Notes: generated from the letters alone by a model not told the origin. Numbered from the stretch's first letter, positions 26,676 to 36,186 are shown. The stretch: DNA of 64,000 nucleotides from CAVWSM01 sp963757805 (GCA_963757805.1 CAVWSM010000020.1:244310-308309); one strand, 5' to 3'. Made by a program: numbers and translations.

Positions 26676-29029
26676 ATGAGCAAGAAGCGATGGTGGGCCG
26701 CCGCGACCGCACTCGCGGTCACGACGGCACTGATCCCGCCATTGGCCACCGCGAGCGCCCAGACCGGCCCCAGCCCCATCGAGGACCCCGCTCCAGAGGA
26801 AGTTCTCTCCAATCGCGGGATCGTCATCGAGGAGTACGCGCAGTTCCCCAAGACTGAGCCGATCCCGGCACCCACGGACCGGCGGCTCATGCGGCACGCC
26901 CGCATCAACTACATCGGCGAGGTCCCTGACGGGTCGGGCCGGATGTACGTTCCCGACCTCAACGGCCCGCTCTCCCTGGTCGAGGATGGCCAGCCGCACA
27001 TCTACCTGGACGTCGCCCAGCAGTTCTCGCCGGAGTTCTTCTCCGGTCGTGGCCTGGGCAGCGGCTTCGGCTTCGCCACGTTCCACCCCGCGTTCGCCGA
27101 CAACGGCAAGTTCTACACAGTCCACACCGAGCGGCCGGGCAACCTCGCGCCACCGCCGGATCCGACCACCTACCCCCCGCAGACGCCGACGTTCCTGCAC
27201 TCGGTCGTCACCGAGTGGACCGCAAATGACCCGTCAGCCGACACCTTTGCGGGAACGAGCCGCGAGGTGCTGCGCCTCGGATTCGGCGGCCAGGTGCACG
27301 CGATCCAGCAGATCGACTTCAACCCGCGGCCCAGCCCGGTGACGAGGACTACGGCCTGCTCTACCTCGCCGTGGGCGACGGCGGGCAGGGCGTCAACACG
27401 ACGATGGGGCAGGACACGACCAAGCCGTACGGCAAGATCCTGCGCATCGACCCACTCGGCACCAACGGGCCCGATCGGGCAGTACGGCATCCCGCCGTCC
27501 AACCCGTTCGTCACCGATCCCGACGTGATCGACGAGATCTACGCGATCGGCATGCGTGACCCGCACCGGTTCAGCTTCGACACCCAGACCGGGCGCATGT
27601 ACCTCGGCCACATCGGGGAGCACGCGATCGAGGCGGTCTATGAAGTGCAGGCCGGCGACAACTTCGGCTGGGGCGAGCGCGAGGGCGCGTACGTGTTCAA
27701 CCCCGCGGTGGACCGCTGCAACCTGTACCCGTTACCGGCAAACGACGCGGAGCGCGGGTTCACCTACCCGGTCGCTGCGTACGACCACGACCCGACACCG
27801 GGATGGTCGTGCACGAGCGACAGCGGGTACGCCATCAGCGGCGGCTTCGTCTACCGCGGGCACGACCTGCACGGCTCCGGGGCAAGTACGTCTTCGCCGA
27901 CCTCGTGCAGGGACGGCTCTACTTCACTGAGGCCGGCTCGATGGTGCGCGGCGGCGAGCCCGCCGAGATCCAAGAGCTCTCCGTCTACGACACGACCGGC
28001 AAGCGGCTCGGGGTACAGGATCTCGTCGGCGATGAGCGGGCAGACTTGCGCATCGGCACCGACTCTGCGGGCGAGCTCTACCTGCTGGCCAAGGCCAACG
28101 GCAAGATCTGGAAGGTCGTCGACTCGGTGAACAAGAAGGTGCGGCCGACGGTGCACGAGAGCCTCGCCGACAATGTCGTGGCCCACTACGACTTCGAGCA
28201 CCCGTTCCAGCAAGACGGAAGGGAGGAGCTGGACCAGGGGTACGTCGGACACGCTGCTGCGCCTGATCAACGGCGGCGAGTCGATGCGGGTAGCCGACAG
28301 CGCCCACCCGGGCAGCAACCAGGCCATCCAGCTCCAGCAGGTCGACCCCGTCAACAACGGCAATGACGACTGGAAGGCCGGCGTCTGCTTCGAAGGCTCG
28401 CTAGCCGGATGCGCGCGCACGTCGGGGGAGGCCACCGACGTCAACACGCTTGGCGCGTTCAACGGGGCTGAGGGCATCACCCTGATGGGCTGGTTCAAGA
28501 TGACCGGCCAGAACCCGAGCCCCAACACCGTGAGCGCCAACCCGACCGACCTCTACGGTGCGATCGGGCTGAGCGGCATCCTCAGCGGAGACTCCGACGG
28601 CCACGCCGTCCGGGCGCTGCTGGAGCTGATCCAGGTCAACGGCGAGATGCGGCTCGTGGCGCTCGGACGGCGAGTTGACGGCGGCGCATCGCAGACGTTC
28701 GCCGCGTCGGCACCCTGGCAGACGCTGCTCCCGCAGAACGAGTGGGTGCACCTCGCCGCCACTTTCGACTACCTCACGGGTGAGATGGCGCTCTACCGGA
28801 ACGGCGAGAAGCTCGACGGCTTCTACACCGTGCCCGGCAACCCGTGGCAGGTCGACGGAGTCAACGGGACCTCGACACGGACCCGCGCGGCATCAAGATC
28901 GGCGGCAGCTTCCCGCAGAACACCGTCGAGCGGAACCCCTGCAACTGCCGCGCCGACGGTCTGATGTTCCTCGACACGGTGGCGTCCGCGAAGGAGGTCG
29001 AGAAGCAGTACAAGCTCATGACCAAGTGA
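26676..29029 (+). pseudogene. Exported sorbosone/glucose-dehydrogenase-like protein with LamG-like C-terminus (five frameshifts)
   Basis: Intended product is about 785 residues: a signal peptide (ending near ATASAQT), a PQQ-type soluble dehydrogenase beta-propeller, and a concanavalin/LamG-like C-terminal domain. Propeller segments include GFGFATFHPAFADNGKFYTV, YLAVGDGGQG, PYGKILRIDPLG and YAIGMRDPHRFSFD. The LamG part has ITLMGWFKMTGQ and EWVHLAATFDYLTGEMALYR. Frameshifts are near 27340, 27470, 27880, 28235 and 28868. It would oxidise a sugar outside the cell and bind a glycan; substrate unknown. It is controlled by operator 26611-26629. Confidence 0.8.
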
Positions 29030-29048
29030 GCTAGTGCCAGTTGTACGC

Positions 29049-29088
29049 GGCCGGCGGTGGGTCTCTCAGTCGAGGCCCACCCCCGGCC
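29049..29088 (+). terminator. GC-rich hairpin between dehydrogenase and TIM-barrel genes
   Basis: GGCCGGCGGTGGG (29049-29061) pairs with CCCACCCCCGGCC (29076-29088) around a 14-base loop, with one mismatched position. It lies in the 90-bp gap and would terminate or attenuate transcription into the next gene. Confidence 0.5.
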
Positions 29089-29119
29089 AAACCACCCTCG
29101 ACCGGGGAGCAGCAGAGCA

Positions 29120-30279
29120 ATGGATCGACGAGGTTTTCTCAAGGCAGCGGCGGCGGCCACCACCACGGCGGTCGCGCTGACCCAAGTGGGGTCTGCTGCT
29201 CGGGCTCAGGCGGATGACCTTGCCGAGGTTCCTCGGCTCAAGCGGGATCCATTACCGCCGCATATCACGTGGACGATCTTCTCGCGCCACCTGCAATGGC
29301 TGACCACGCAGGTCTATGCGCAGAGCAACCCGTACGAGACTGGCGTCCTCATCGGCGAGAAGGCGTCCGAACTCGGCTACCGGGCGGTGAACCTGACGGT
29401 CCGCAATACCGGACACGTCGACCCAAACCTCGTAGACGTCCGGACGAGCCTGCCCAAGATGCTGCAAGGCGTGCGCAGCACTGGCGTCGCGTGCTCCTTC
29501 ATCACCACCGATATTGTTGACGATGCGACTCCGATCGCCACGCGCAACAGCATTCCGGTCTTTGCAGAAGATGTGCTGCGGGTGGCCCGCGACGAAGGCA
29601 TTCAGCTGTATCGCTGGGGAGGGTTCGCCTACAACGTGCAGCCCGAGCCGGACACGGGTGCTCCACAGCCGTTCGGCGACGAGGTACTGAGACAGCTTGA
29701 AGCGTTCCGCAAGCGTGTCAGGGGATTGGCTCGTCTCAACGATCGGTTGGACATCACGGCCGCCTACCACACGCACACGACCAACGGGACCAACGCGCGC
29801 TCGGTCTGGGACCTGATGCACATCCTGCGCAATTACGACCCCGCAGAGCTCGGGATCAACTTCGACATCGGTCACATGACCAACGAAGGCACTCTCACCG
29901 CCTGGCGCACCAACCTCCGCTACGCCATGTCGCACATCCGCAGCGTCGGCCTCAAGGACACGCTCGTGGAGCGGACTTAGCCGGCACCGTACGGAACGCG
30001 TGGAAGCCGGCCGGCACCGGCATGGTCCAGTGGCAGGAGTTCTTCCAGCTCCTGCTCCAGGGTGGCTTCTCCGGACCGGGTGAGACGCACTACGAGTACG
30101 ACGTCGTCGGTCTGCAAGGGCAGATCGCCGTCCTCAACACAACCTTCTGGGCAGATCACCCGCAGTTCGCATCGGCCAACCTCACGCCTGCCTTCATGAC
30201 CGAGGAGTTGAAGAAGGACCTGATGACCTACAGGGCGCGCGCGGCCGCGGCGGGGTGGACGGCGGACCAGCAGACCTGA
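29120..30279 (+). pseudogene. Tat-exported sugar phosphate isomerase/epimerase-like TIM barrel (one frameshift)
   Basis: The N-terminus MDRRGFLKAAAAATTTAVAL is a twin-arginine signal, so a folded protein is exported. The body is a xylose-isomerase-like TIM barrel with a metal-ligand pattern (TAAYHTHTTNG, LGINFDIGHMTNEG, HIRSVGLKD). A shift near 29975 (one G missing from GCGGGAC) is followed by DLAGTVRNAWKPAGTGMVQW and the true C-terminus. Intended length is about 385 residues. Exported members of this fold accompany sugar dehydrogenases; it probably acts with the preceding exported dehydrogenase. Confidence 0.82.
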
Positions 30280-30348
30280 CGCGCGTACAGATCCTTCGCC
30301 CGCATCGGGGGGAAGCGTCCCGCTTGCGCTCGGCACTACCCGCAGCCA

Positions 30349-30416
30349 ACTCTGCTTGGTACCTCCGCGACTTCGGCGATCTCGGCGCCCGGAAACGCGG
30401 AGTAGCCAAGCAGAGT
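30349..30416. repeat. Long imperfect hairpin between convergent genes
   Basis: Two 21-base arms (30349-30369 and 30396-30416) pair through an 11-bp and a 7-bp stem separated by a symmetric 3x3 mismatch, around a 26-base loop. It lies between the convergent TIM-barrel gene and the YgjV-like gene and may act as a bidirectional terminator. Its architecture matches the hairpin at 5272-5340, but the sequence does not. Confidence 0.6.
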
Positions 30417-30428
30417 CGCAAGGACGCG

Positions 30429-31047
30429 TCAGTTCAGGGTCAGGCTGTAGGAGTCGCCGTCCTGCTGGAAGCCGAGGCGGCCGTAGTACGGCGCGACCAT
30501 GCCAGGCGGCGTACGTACACGGCGGAAGCCACGGTCCTGGAACAGGCCTGCTGCGCCGGTACACGAATTCGCCCGGCGTGAAGTCCCGGAATCTTGGCGT
30601 GACATAGTCCAGCTCGACCTGGGCCACGCCATCGCCGGCGTCGCGGACGATGACGACACCAACTGTCTCATCGCCGTGCTGGATAAGGAACGCAGATTGT
30701 CCTGGAGCAGCAGCGTCCCAGTCAAAGTTCGGGAAGATGCGACCGATGTCCGCGCCATGCACGCGCAGCGTGTGGTCCAAGTACGCGTCGGTCGTGCCTA
30801 CCTCGAGTACTTGGTAGGCGCGCTCGTCGTGCCGCTCGCGATGGAGCTTGCGGATGAACCAGATGTTGATGCCGGCCAGCACCGAGTTCATCGCCACCAT
30901 CGGCCAGATGCCCAGCAGCGCGTTGAAGACGACGAGCACGAGGCTGGCCATCAGGTTGAGCACGCGAAACCGCAGCACCCGGGCCTGCAACAGCGAGTAG
31001 ATCAACAGTGCTGAGCCGGCCCAGCCGAGTGCGTCCAGCCATCCCAT
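30429..31047 (-). pseudogene. YgjV-like membrane protein with GNAT-like C-terminal domain (one frameshift)
   Basis: The N-terminal 80 residues have three hydrophobic segments (WAGSALLIYSLLQA, LMASLVLVVFNALLG, VAMNSVLAGINIWFI) like YgjV-type inner-membrane proteins. The C-terminal part resembles an acetyltransferase fold, ending GMVAPYYGRLGFQQDGD. The C-terminus is in a different frame from the membrane part, with a shift near 30560. Intended length is about 205 residues. Function unknown. It is the last gene of the frameshift-rich stretch. Confidence 0.7.
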
Positions 31048-31071
31048 CGGCGCAGCGTACTGCGGTCGTTG

Positions 31072-31752
31072 TTAGTTGATGAGTCCGGAAATGAGGTTGA
31101 TGGCACTTGCCACGATCACCACGCCGAACACGTACGACAGCCCTGCGTGGCCGAGGATCACTCGTCGGATCCGGGGATTGAGGGTTGTGGTATCGGACAC
31201 CTGGTACGTCATCCCGATGGTGAAGGCGACGTAGGCAAAGTCGCGAAAGGTTGGGCGCAGCCCGGCGCTGGAGTCACCGAAGGAGATCCCCGGCGCAGTC
31301 GACGCGAAGTAAAGGTGTGCGTAGCGCAGTGTGTACACGGTGTTCGCCACCGACCACGACAGCATGACGGTCACAACCACAACACCGACGAGAAGCACCC
31401 GCACCGTGCCGCTCTCTTCTCCCGCCAGGCTGAGAGCGAAACCCACACCCAGCAGGCTCGCGAGGCTGGCACCGAGCAGCAGCAGCGTGGCCGAGCCCCG
31501 CGTCTGATCCTCGACCGTGGCCAACTGCTGGGTGCGCTCGCCGTCCGTGCGGATGATGATTGGCCAGGTGGCGGCCAGGAAGGTAAGGGCCGAAGCATCC
31601 CACCCGACGATGACAGCCAATTCCCACGCTGCAAACAGCATGACCACTATCGCGACGATCGCGCCGATGACGGCCACGATGACCGCCCGCCGAAGTGCTG
31701 GGGCATGCCACCCAAGTGACCGGTGATACAGCGTGGGCGACGGCAGGCTCAT
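31072..31752 (-). CDS. DUF1345 integral membrane protein
   Basis: An intact 226-residue protein with about five hydrophobic segments (near residues 22-45, 48-70, 88-112, 118-140 and 205-224). The DUF1345 patterns DASALTFLAATWPII and LRPTFRDFAYVAFTIGMTYQVSDT are present. No function is established for this family. It is followed on the same strand by the YgjV-like gene, 24 bases on. The frame is clean, in contrast to the region to its left. Confidence 0.85.
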   Translation of the reverse strand: MSLPSPTLYHRSLGWHAPALRRAVIVAVIGAIVAIVVMLFAAWELAVIVGWDASALTFLAATWPIIIRTDGERTQQLATVEDQTRGSATLLLLGASLASLLGVGFALSLAGEESGTVRVLLVGVVVVTVMLSWSVANTVYTLRYAHLYFASTAPGISFGDSSAGLRPTFRDFAYVAFTIGMTYQVSDTTTLNPRIRRVILGHAGLSYVFGVVIVASAINLISGLIN

Positions 31753-31912
31753 GCTCGGAGTATCGCGGTTCCCATCGCGTCGCGATCAGCAACGCGCGCG
31801 ACTTGCCCCATTCTGGGCTTGGAGCATGCCTCAGGCGTTGGTGGTGAGTACCTTCGCGCAGCTTGGTGGCGAAGGCGTGCGGGTCGCCGCTGAAACCGTA
31901 CGACAACAGAAC

Positions 31913-32551
31913 TCATCGGCCAGTCTGGCGCTGAAGCATGACTTCGACGAGGAGGATCAGCCCGACGAGGATCATCGCCGCTCCAGAAATTCGGGAGATG
32001 AGGCGTGCGGTGGCCGGCTTGGCGGTGAGGATCGCCCGGGCGCTGAAACCGACGATCGTGTAGAACGCGCCGCAGGTTGCGACGAAGACCAGTCCCAGGA
32101 GGGCCAGCTGCAGAGACAGCGGCCAGGTGCCATGAGAGTCGGTGAACTGGGGCAACATGGCCACGAAGATCAGCAGACCTTTGGGGTTGAGGCCGCTGAC
32201 GCCGATCCCTCGCCCTATGTGTGACCTTGACGAAGGACGGCTCGAGCTGGGGCCGGCGTCTGTGTCGAGGGAGGCCGGGTGTCGCAGGAGCGAGACGCCG
32301 AGGTAGATCAGGTAGCTCGCGCCGACGGTCGTGAGGGCGGTTAGGAACAGGGGTGACTGCCCGACGATGGCGCCGACCCCAGCGGCGACCAGCACGGTGA
32401 GCAGGATGTAGCCGAGCATCAGCCCGCTGACGGCCGGCAGGACGACATGGTCGCGGGCCGCCGAGGCGAGGACGAATGCCCAGTCCGGGCCGGGCACGAC
32501 GATCAATAGGAAGGTCACGGCCCAGAACGCGAGCAGCAGACTCGGGTTCAC
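31913..32551 (-). CDS. LysE-family amino-acid exporter
   Basis: A 212-residue membrane protein with six hydrophobic segments and the LysE/RhtB signature VPGPDWAFVLA near residues 18-28, then SGLNPKGLLIFVAMLPQF. It exports an amino acid or related compound. I chose the GTG at 32549-32551, which gives the usual short N-terminus (VNPSLLLAFWAVTF); the frame is open further upstream but runs into the regulator gene. It is divergent from an Lrp-type regulator at 32663, the standard pairing. Confidence 0.87.
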   Translation of the reverse strand: MNPSLLLAFWAVTFLLIVVPGPDWAFVLASAARDHVVLPAVSGLMLGYILLTVLVAAGVGAIVGQSPLFLTALTTVGASYLIYLGVSLLRHPASLDTDAGPSSSRPSSRSHIGRGIGVSGLNPKGLLIFVAMLPQFTDSHGTWPLSLQLALLGLVFVATCGAFYTIVGFSARAILTAKPATARLISRISGAAMILVGLILLVEVMLQRQTGR

Positions 32552-32644
32552 GACGAAGCCTTTCGGCCTGGGGCGGGTTGGCTTCGACGCTAGGACGATC
32601 CGGCCAGAAGGTGTTCCTGACTTTCCCCCGTTGACTGGGCTCTT

Positions 32645-32661
32645 GTGGAAGAATCCTCCAC
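32645..32661. promoter_or_regulatory. Candidate Lrp-type operator
   Basis: GTGGAAGAATCCTCCAC carries a GTGGA/TCCAC dyad around an AT-richer centre and ends one base before the regulator ATG. Lrp/AsnC proteins bind such imperfect dyads. It probably mediates autoregulation and control of the divergent LysE gene. An alternative GTG start at 32645 would place it inside the gene. Confidence 0.4.
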
Positions 32662-32662
32662 G

Positions 32663-33115
32663 ATGGACCGCATCGACAGGAAGATTCTTGCCGAGCTGCA
32701 AGCTGACGGTCGGCTCAGCGTCACCGACCTGGCTGCCCGGATCGGGCTGAGCATCTCCCCCACCCATCGGCGGCTGCGCGACCTCGAGGCCAGCGGGGCG
32801 ATCCGGGGCTACCGGGCCATCGTCGACCCCGAGGTCGTCGGCCTGACATTCGAAGCCCTCGTCTTCATCACGATGAAGCAGGAGGACCGCGATACCTTGC
32901 TCGGACTCGAGGAAGCCCTTGCCGCCATTCCCAACGTCCTGCAGGCCCAGCGGTTGTTCGGCGACCCGGACTATCTGGTCAGAGTCAGAACCGCGGACCT
33001 TGCGGCATATGCCGACCTCGAGGACAACACCCTCTCGGCCCTCCCCGGCGTACAACGGCTCAACTCAACGCTGGTCATGAAGCAGGTCGTCACGGACCGA
33101 GCAATCCCGACCTGA
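32663..33115 (+). CDS. Lrp/AsnC-family transcriptional regulator
   Basis: A 150-residue regulator with an N-terminal helix-turn-helix (RKILAELQADGRLSVTDLAA) and a C-terminal RAM/ligand domain (FGDPDYLVRVRTADLAAYAD). Members sense amino acids and commonly control a divergent LysE exporter, as here. I use the ATG at 32663; a GTG 18 bases upstream would add six residues. Confidence 0.9.
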   Translation: MDRIDRKILAELQADGRLSVTDLAARIGLSISPTHRRLRDLEASGAIRGYRAIVDPEVVGLTFEALVFITMKQEDRDTLLGLEEALAAIPNVLQAQRLFGDPDYLVRVRTADLAAYADLEDNTLSALPGVQRLNSTLVMKQVVTDRAIPT

Positions 33116-33122
33116 GTGCACG

Positions 33123-34091
33123 CTACGGGGCTACCTCCGTGGCGGCTGCGCTGAAGCGGGCGCCGAGCACTCGGACCGCCTCCACCAGCTCAGCCGGCTC
33201 CAGCACATCGAAGTCAAACCCCAGCACCGCGACGTGCACGGCAAGGGCATCGAGCGAGTTGGACCCGCTGTGCAAGATGCACGAGAGGTCGTCGATCGCC
33301 TCCACCAGCCCGGTGTCCGGCGGCACCCTGTCGGCGACGGCAGCGGCAGGTGCGTGCATCCGGAACCGCGCCTGGTGACGGTAACGACCGGACGAGAGCG
33401 CCCACGAAGTCTGCGCGACAACCTCTTCGTTGCTTGGCGGGTCGCGCGGAACGAAGCGCGGCCCAACCGGGATCTTCGGTTGCAGTCGGTCGACTCGAAA
33501 GTTGCGCCAATCATGACGGTCGAGATCCCAACCAAGCAGATACCAGCGGCGCCCAGTGTGGACCAGCCGATGAGGCTCGACCTCGCGACGCGCACTCGTG
33601 CCATCGGGCTTGCGGTAGTCGAAGCGCAGCCGCTGGTGGTCGCGACACGCGCCGGCGATCAGCGTCAGCGTGTCGGCGTCGACGGTCGCGAGCCTGCCCG
33701 CCATTGGCACGGTCATGGATTGCAGAACCGACACTCGATGTCGCAGGCGTGACGGCAGCACCTGCTCGAGCTTGGCGAGCGCGCGCAGCGACGTCTCCTC
33801 GATGCCGGTGACGGTCCCTCCGGCAGCCGAGCGCAGCCCCACAGCGACGGCGACCGCCTCCTCGTCATCGAGCTGCAGCGGCGGCATCGCGGCACCCGCA
33901 CCCAGCCGGTAGCCACCGTGGGTCCCGGTCGTCGCGTGCACGGGATAGCCCAGCGAGCGCAGCTTGTCGACGTCGCGACGCACGGTTCGCGGAGTCACGC
34001 CGAGTCGCTCGGCAAGGTCGGCACCGCTCCACTCTCGCGGGGTCTGCAGCAGTGAAAGCAGCCGCAGCAGTCGTGCCGAGGTCTCCAACAC
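33123..34091 (-). CDS. WYL-domain transcriptional regulator (YafY/DeoR-like)
   Basis: A 322-residue regulator with an N-terminal winged helix (ARLLRLLSLLQTPREWSGAD, LGVTPRTVRRDVDKLRSLGY) and a C-terminal WYL domain (HTGRRWYLLGWDLDRHDWRNF). WYL proteins respond to ligands or nucleic acids, and many regulate stress or defence genes. The GTG at 34089-34091 fits the family start; the frame extends 14 codons further. No target is apparent nearby. Confidence 0.87.
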   Translation of the reverse strand: MLETSARLLRLLSLLQTPREWSGADLAERLGVTPRTVRRDVDKLRSLGYPVHATTGTHGGYRLGAGAAMPPLQLDDEEAVAVAVGLRSAAGGTVTGIEETSLRALAKLEQVLPSRLRHRVSVLQSMTVPMAGRLATVDADTLTLIAGACRDHQRLRFDYRKPDGTSARREVEPHRLVHTGRRWYLLGWDLDRHDWRNFRVDRLQPKIPVGPRFVPRDPPSNEEVVAQTSWALSSGRYRHQARFRMHAPAAAVADRVPPDTGLVEAIDDLSCILHSGSNSLDALAVHVAVLGFDFDVLEPAELVEAVRVLGARFSAAATEVAP

Positions 34092-34174
34092 GTGCCCAGA
34101 ATGCCAGGAGCTGCGGACAAAAACTGACCGCAATCACACCCTTCCGGATCGAGATCCTGCCGACGTACGGACTT

Positions 34175-35068
34175 CTATCGCAAGGTTCGCTGAGCCCGAG
34201 TCTCGCGCCGGACAAACTCGATGAAGGTGCGTGCCGCGGGAGGAACGTTGCGCGTACGGCGCCAGACGAGCGCCACGGGCAGATGAACGGCGGGGTGCAG
34301 GCTGCGCACCTCGATGGCTGGCCCATCCAGGGCTGTGAGCGAGCGAGGCAGTACCGCCGTCGCAAAACCGCGAGCGGCCAACGACCGGAGGAGGAACGGA
34401 TCGCCGCTCTCGAGGGCCACATGGAGTGGCTGGCCGGCCTCTGCGAATAGTTCGTCGAGGATGCGGGTGATGGCCGAGCCGCGGCGCATCGCCACGAGTC
34501 GCTGCTGGCCAAGGTCTGCTGCGGTGACGTGTGGGCCCGGTGGGGCGCGACCGGGAGCGAAGGCGGCGACCACTTCGTCGTGGCTCAGCCGCTCGACAGC
34601 GAGTTCGTCGGGGGTTTCGCCGGCCAGCAGGCAGAAGGCGGCGTCGAGCTCGTCGGCGGCCAGGCGGCGGAACATGTCTCCGGCGATGCCCTCGCGGAGA
34701 CCCACCTCCACGCCTGGGTGAGCTTGACTGAACCGCGCCAGCAGACCGGGGACGTCAATGTCGCCGGCGGGCAGCAAGGCGCCGATCCAGATGCGCCCAC
34801 GGATGACGCCACGAAGCTCGTCGACCTCCGACCGTGCGCTGTCCACGTCCGCGAGGACACGACGGGCTAGAGCAGCAATCGCGCTTCCGGCCTCGGTGAC
34901 CATGACGCGTCGGCTGGTGCGCTCGAACAGCGGTGTGCCGAGCTCCCGCTCGAGCTGTCGGACCTGGTGGGACAGCGCCGACTGGGCCAGGTGGAGCTCC
35001 TCGGCAGCGCGCGTGAAGTGGCGGTGGCGAGCCACAGCCTCCACGCATCTGAGCTGGCGGAGCTCCAC
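34175..35068 (-). CDS. LysR-family transcriptional regulator
   Basis: A 297-residue LysR protein with the N-terminal helix-turn-helix (RHFTRAAEELHLAQSALSHQ, LERELGTPLFERTSRRV) and a substrate-binding domain starting RGRIWIGALLPAGDIDVPGL. It is divergent from the GNAT gene at 35148; the 79-bp gap would hold its binding site. The ligand is unknown. Confidence 0.9.
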   Translation of the reverse strand: MELRQLRCVEAVARHRHFTRAAEELHLAQSALSHQVRQLERELGTPLFERTSRRVMVTEAGSAIAALARRVLADVDSARSEVDELRGVIRGRIWIGALLPAGDIDVPGLLARFSQAHPGVEVGLREGIAGDMFRRLAADELDAAFCLLAGETPDELAVERLSHDEVVAAFAPGRAPPGPHVTAADLGQQRLVAMRRGSAITRILDELFAEAGQPLHVALESGDPFLLRSLAARGFATAVLPRSLTALDGPAIEVRSLHPAVHLPVALVWRRTRNVPPAARTFIEFVRRETRAQRTLR

Positions 35069-35147
35069 GCCATCGATCGTAGGACACGATCACTTCGGTC
35101 GAAACAATGAATTGCTTCGCTCAATAGCTGGCGAGCATGCTCGATGT

Positions 35148-35762
35148 ATGGCAACGAGCACGGACATCGACGTCGAGCTGTTGGACGGGGCGGCCAGCCA
35201 GGACGCTGGGCTTGTCGAACAGCTGACCGCCCTCATCAACGACGTCTACGCCACGGCGGAAAGCGGTTTGTGGCGCGACGGAGCCACACGGACCACGGCG
35301 CCCGAGCTTGCCCAGCTCATCGCTGTCGGTCAGATCGCGGTCGCCACCGCACCGGGCGGGCGCATCGTCGGCAGCGTCCACGTCCATCGGATCGCCGCGG
35401 CCATCAACGAGTTCGGGCTGCTGGTCGCCGCGCCCGACAACCGCGGCATCGGCATCGGCCGAACCCTCGTCGATTTCGCCGAGCAGTACAGCATCGATCG
35501 CGGGTTGCGAGCCATCCAACTCGAGCTGCTGGTCCCGCGCAGTTGGCGGCACCCCAGCAAAGAGTTCCTCAAGACGTGGTACGGCCGACGCGGCTACCGA
35601 CATATCCAGACCCGCCAGATGGTCGACGCTTACCCACACCTGGCGCCGCTGCTTGCCACGCCGTGCGATCTCGAAGTCCACGAGAAGCGACTGCCCGCAC
35701 AGAGGACCCCATCGCGACCAACCGGCCCCGGTAGGTTGGCGACCAGTCCTGCGTCGGTTTAG
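35148..35762 (+). CDS. GNAT-family N-acetyltransferase
   Basis: A 204-residue acetyltransferase. The acetyl-CoA motif A is visible as NRGIGIGRTLVDFAEQ, preceded by strand segments AVATAPGGRIVGSVHVH and EFGLLVAAP. The C-terminal 40 residues are extra and proline-rich. The substrate is unknown. It is divergent from, and probably controlled by, the LysR gene. The ATG at 35148 was chosen over an ATG five bases earlier in another frame. Confidence 0.85.
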   Translation: MATSTDIDVELLDGAASQDAGLVEQLTALINDVYATAESGLWRDGATRTTAPELAQLIAVGQIAVATAPGGRIVGSVHVHRIAAAINEFGLLVAAPDNRGIGIGRTLVDFAEQYSIDRGLRAIQLELLVPRSWRHPSKEFLKTWYGRRGYRHIQTRQMVDAYPHLAPLLATPCDLEVHEKRLPAQRTPSRPTGPGRLATSPASV

Positions 35763-35763
35763 C

Positions 35764-36156
35764 GTGCCCGGTGTGAGACGGGCCCCGCATGAGAACGTCG
35801 CTACGGTGCTGGTGGACCCGCGTGTGCTCGCCGACCTCGAGCTCGAGCTGATGGCAATGGACTTGCGAGTATGGCCGGTGACAACCGCGCCAATCTGCGC
35901 CGATGGCGCCCGTACGTCGTTCCAAATCCGTCACCGATTGCTGCTGCGGCATCGCGGGGAATGGGATATCGCCGCGGACTGGACGCCGGTGTGGATCAGT
36001 TTCGGGGCCACATGGCAGAACGGTGACGAGCCGCTGCCGTGGGCTGCCCATGATCTCCTGTGGCGGGCGCTGGACTCGTGCAGAGACCATGTGCGCTTCC
36101 ACCGGAGGCTGGGCGGAGTTCGCCGCCTGCCCTTGCCGAAAGACGTTGAACTCTAG
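35764..36156 (+). CDS. Hypothetical protein
   Basis: A 130-residue frame starting with GTG one base after the GNAT stop. I do not recognise a domain. It is rich in Trp, Arg and Leu (VLADLELELMAMDLRVWPVT; WDIADDWTP-like stretch near residue 72) with no signal or membrane segment. Third-position GC is high, supporting coding. It may be co-transcribed with the GNAT gene. A strong palindrome follows at 36167. Confidence 0.5.
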   Translation: MPGVRRAPHENVATVLVDPRVLADLELELMAMDLRVWPVTTAPICADGARTSFQIRHRLLLRHRGEWDIAADWTPVWISFGATWQNGDEPLPWAAHDLLWRALDSCRDHVRFHRRLGGVRRLPLPKDVEL

Positions 36157-36166
36157 GTTCCGCAGA

Positions 36167-36186
36167 GGCGTTCCCGCGGGAACGCC
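36167..36186 (+). terminator. Perfect palindrome, probable terminator
   Basis: GGCGTTCCCGCGGGAACGCC is a perfect 20-base palindrome 11 bases after the stop at 36156. With a small loop it would form a stable hairpin ending the GNAT transcript. The following 247 bases, to 36433, hold nothing else that I can support. Confidence 0.5.

Noticed and set aside
31753..31912. A possible small gene upstream of the DUF1345 gene
   Set aside because: A short minus-strand frame exists but has no clear ribosome site or motif, so the 160-bp gap is left as intergenic.
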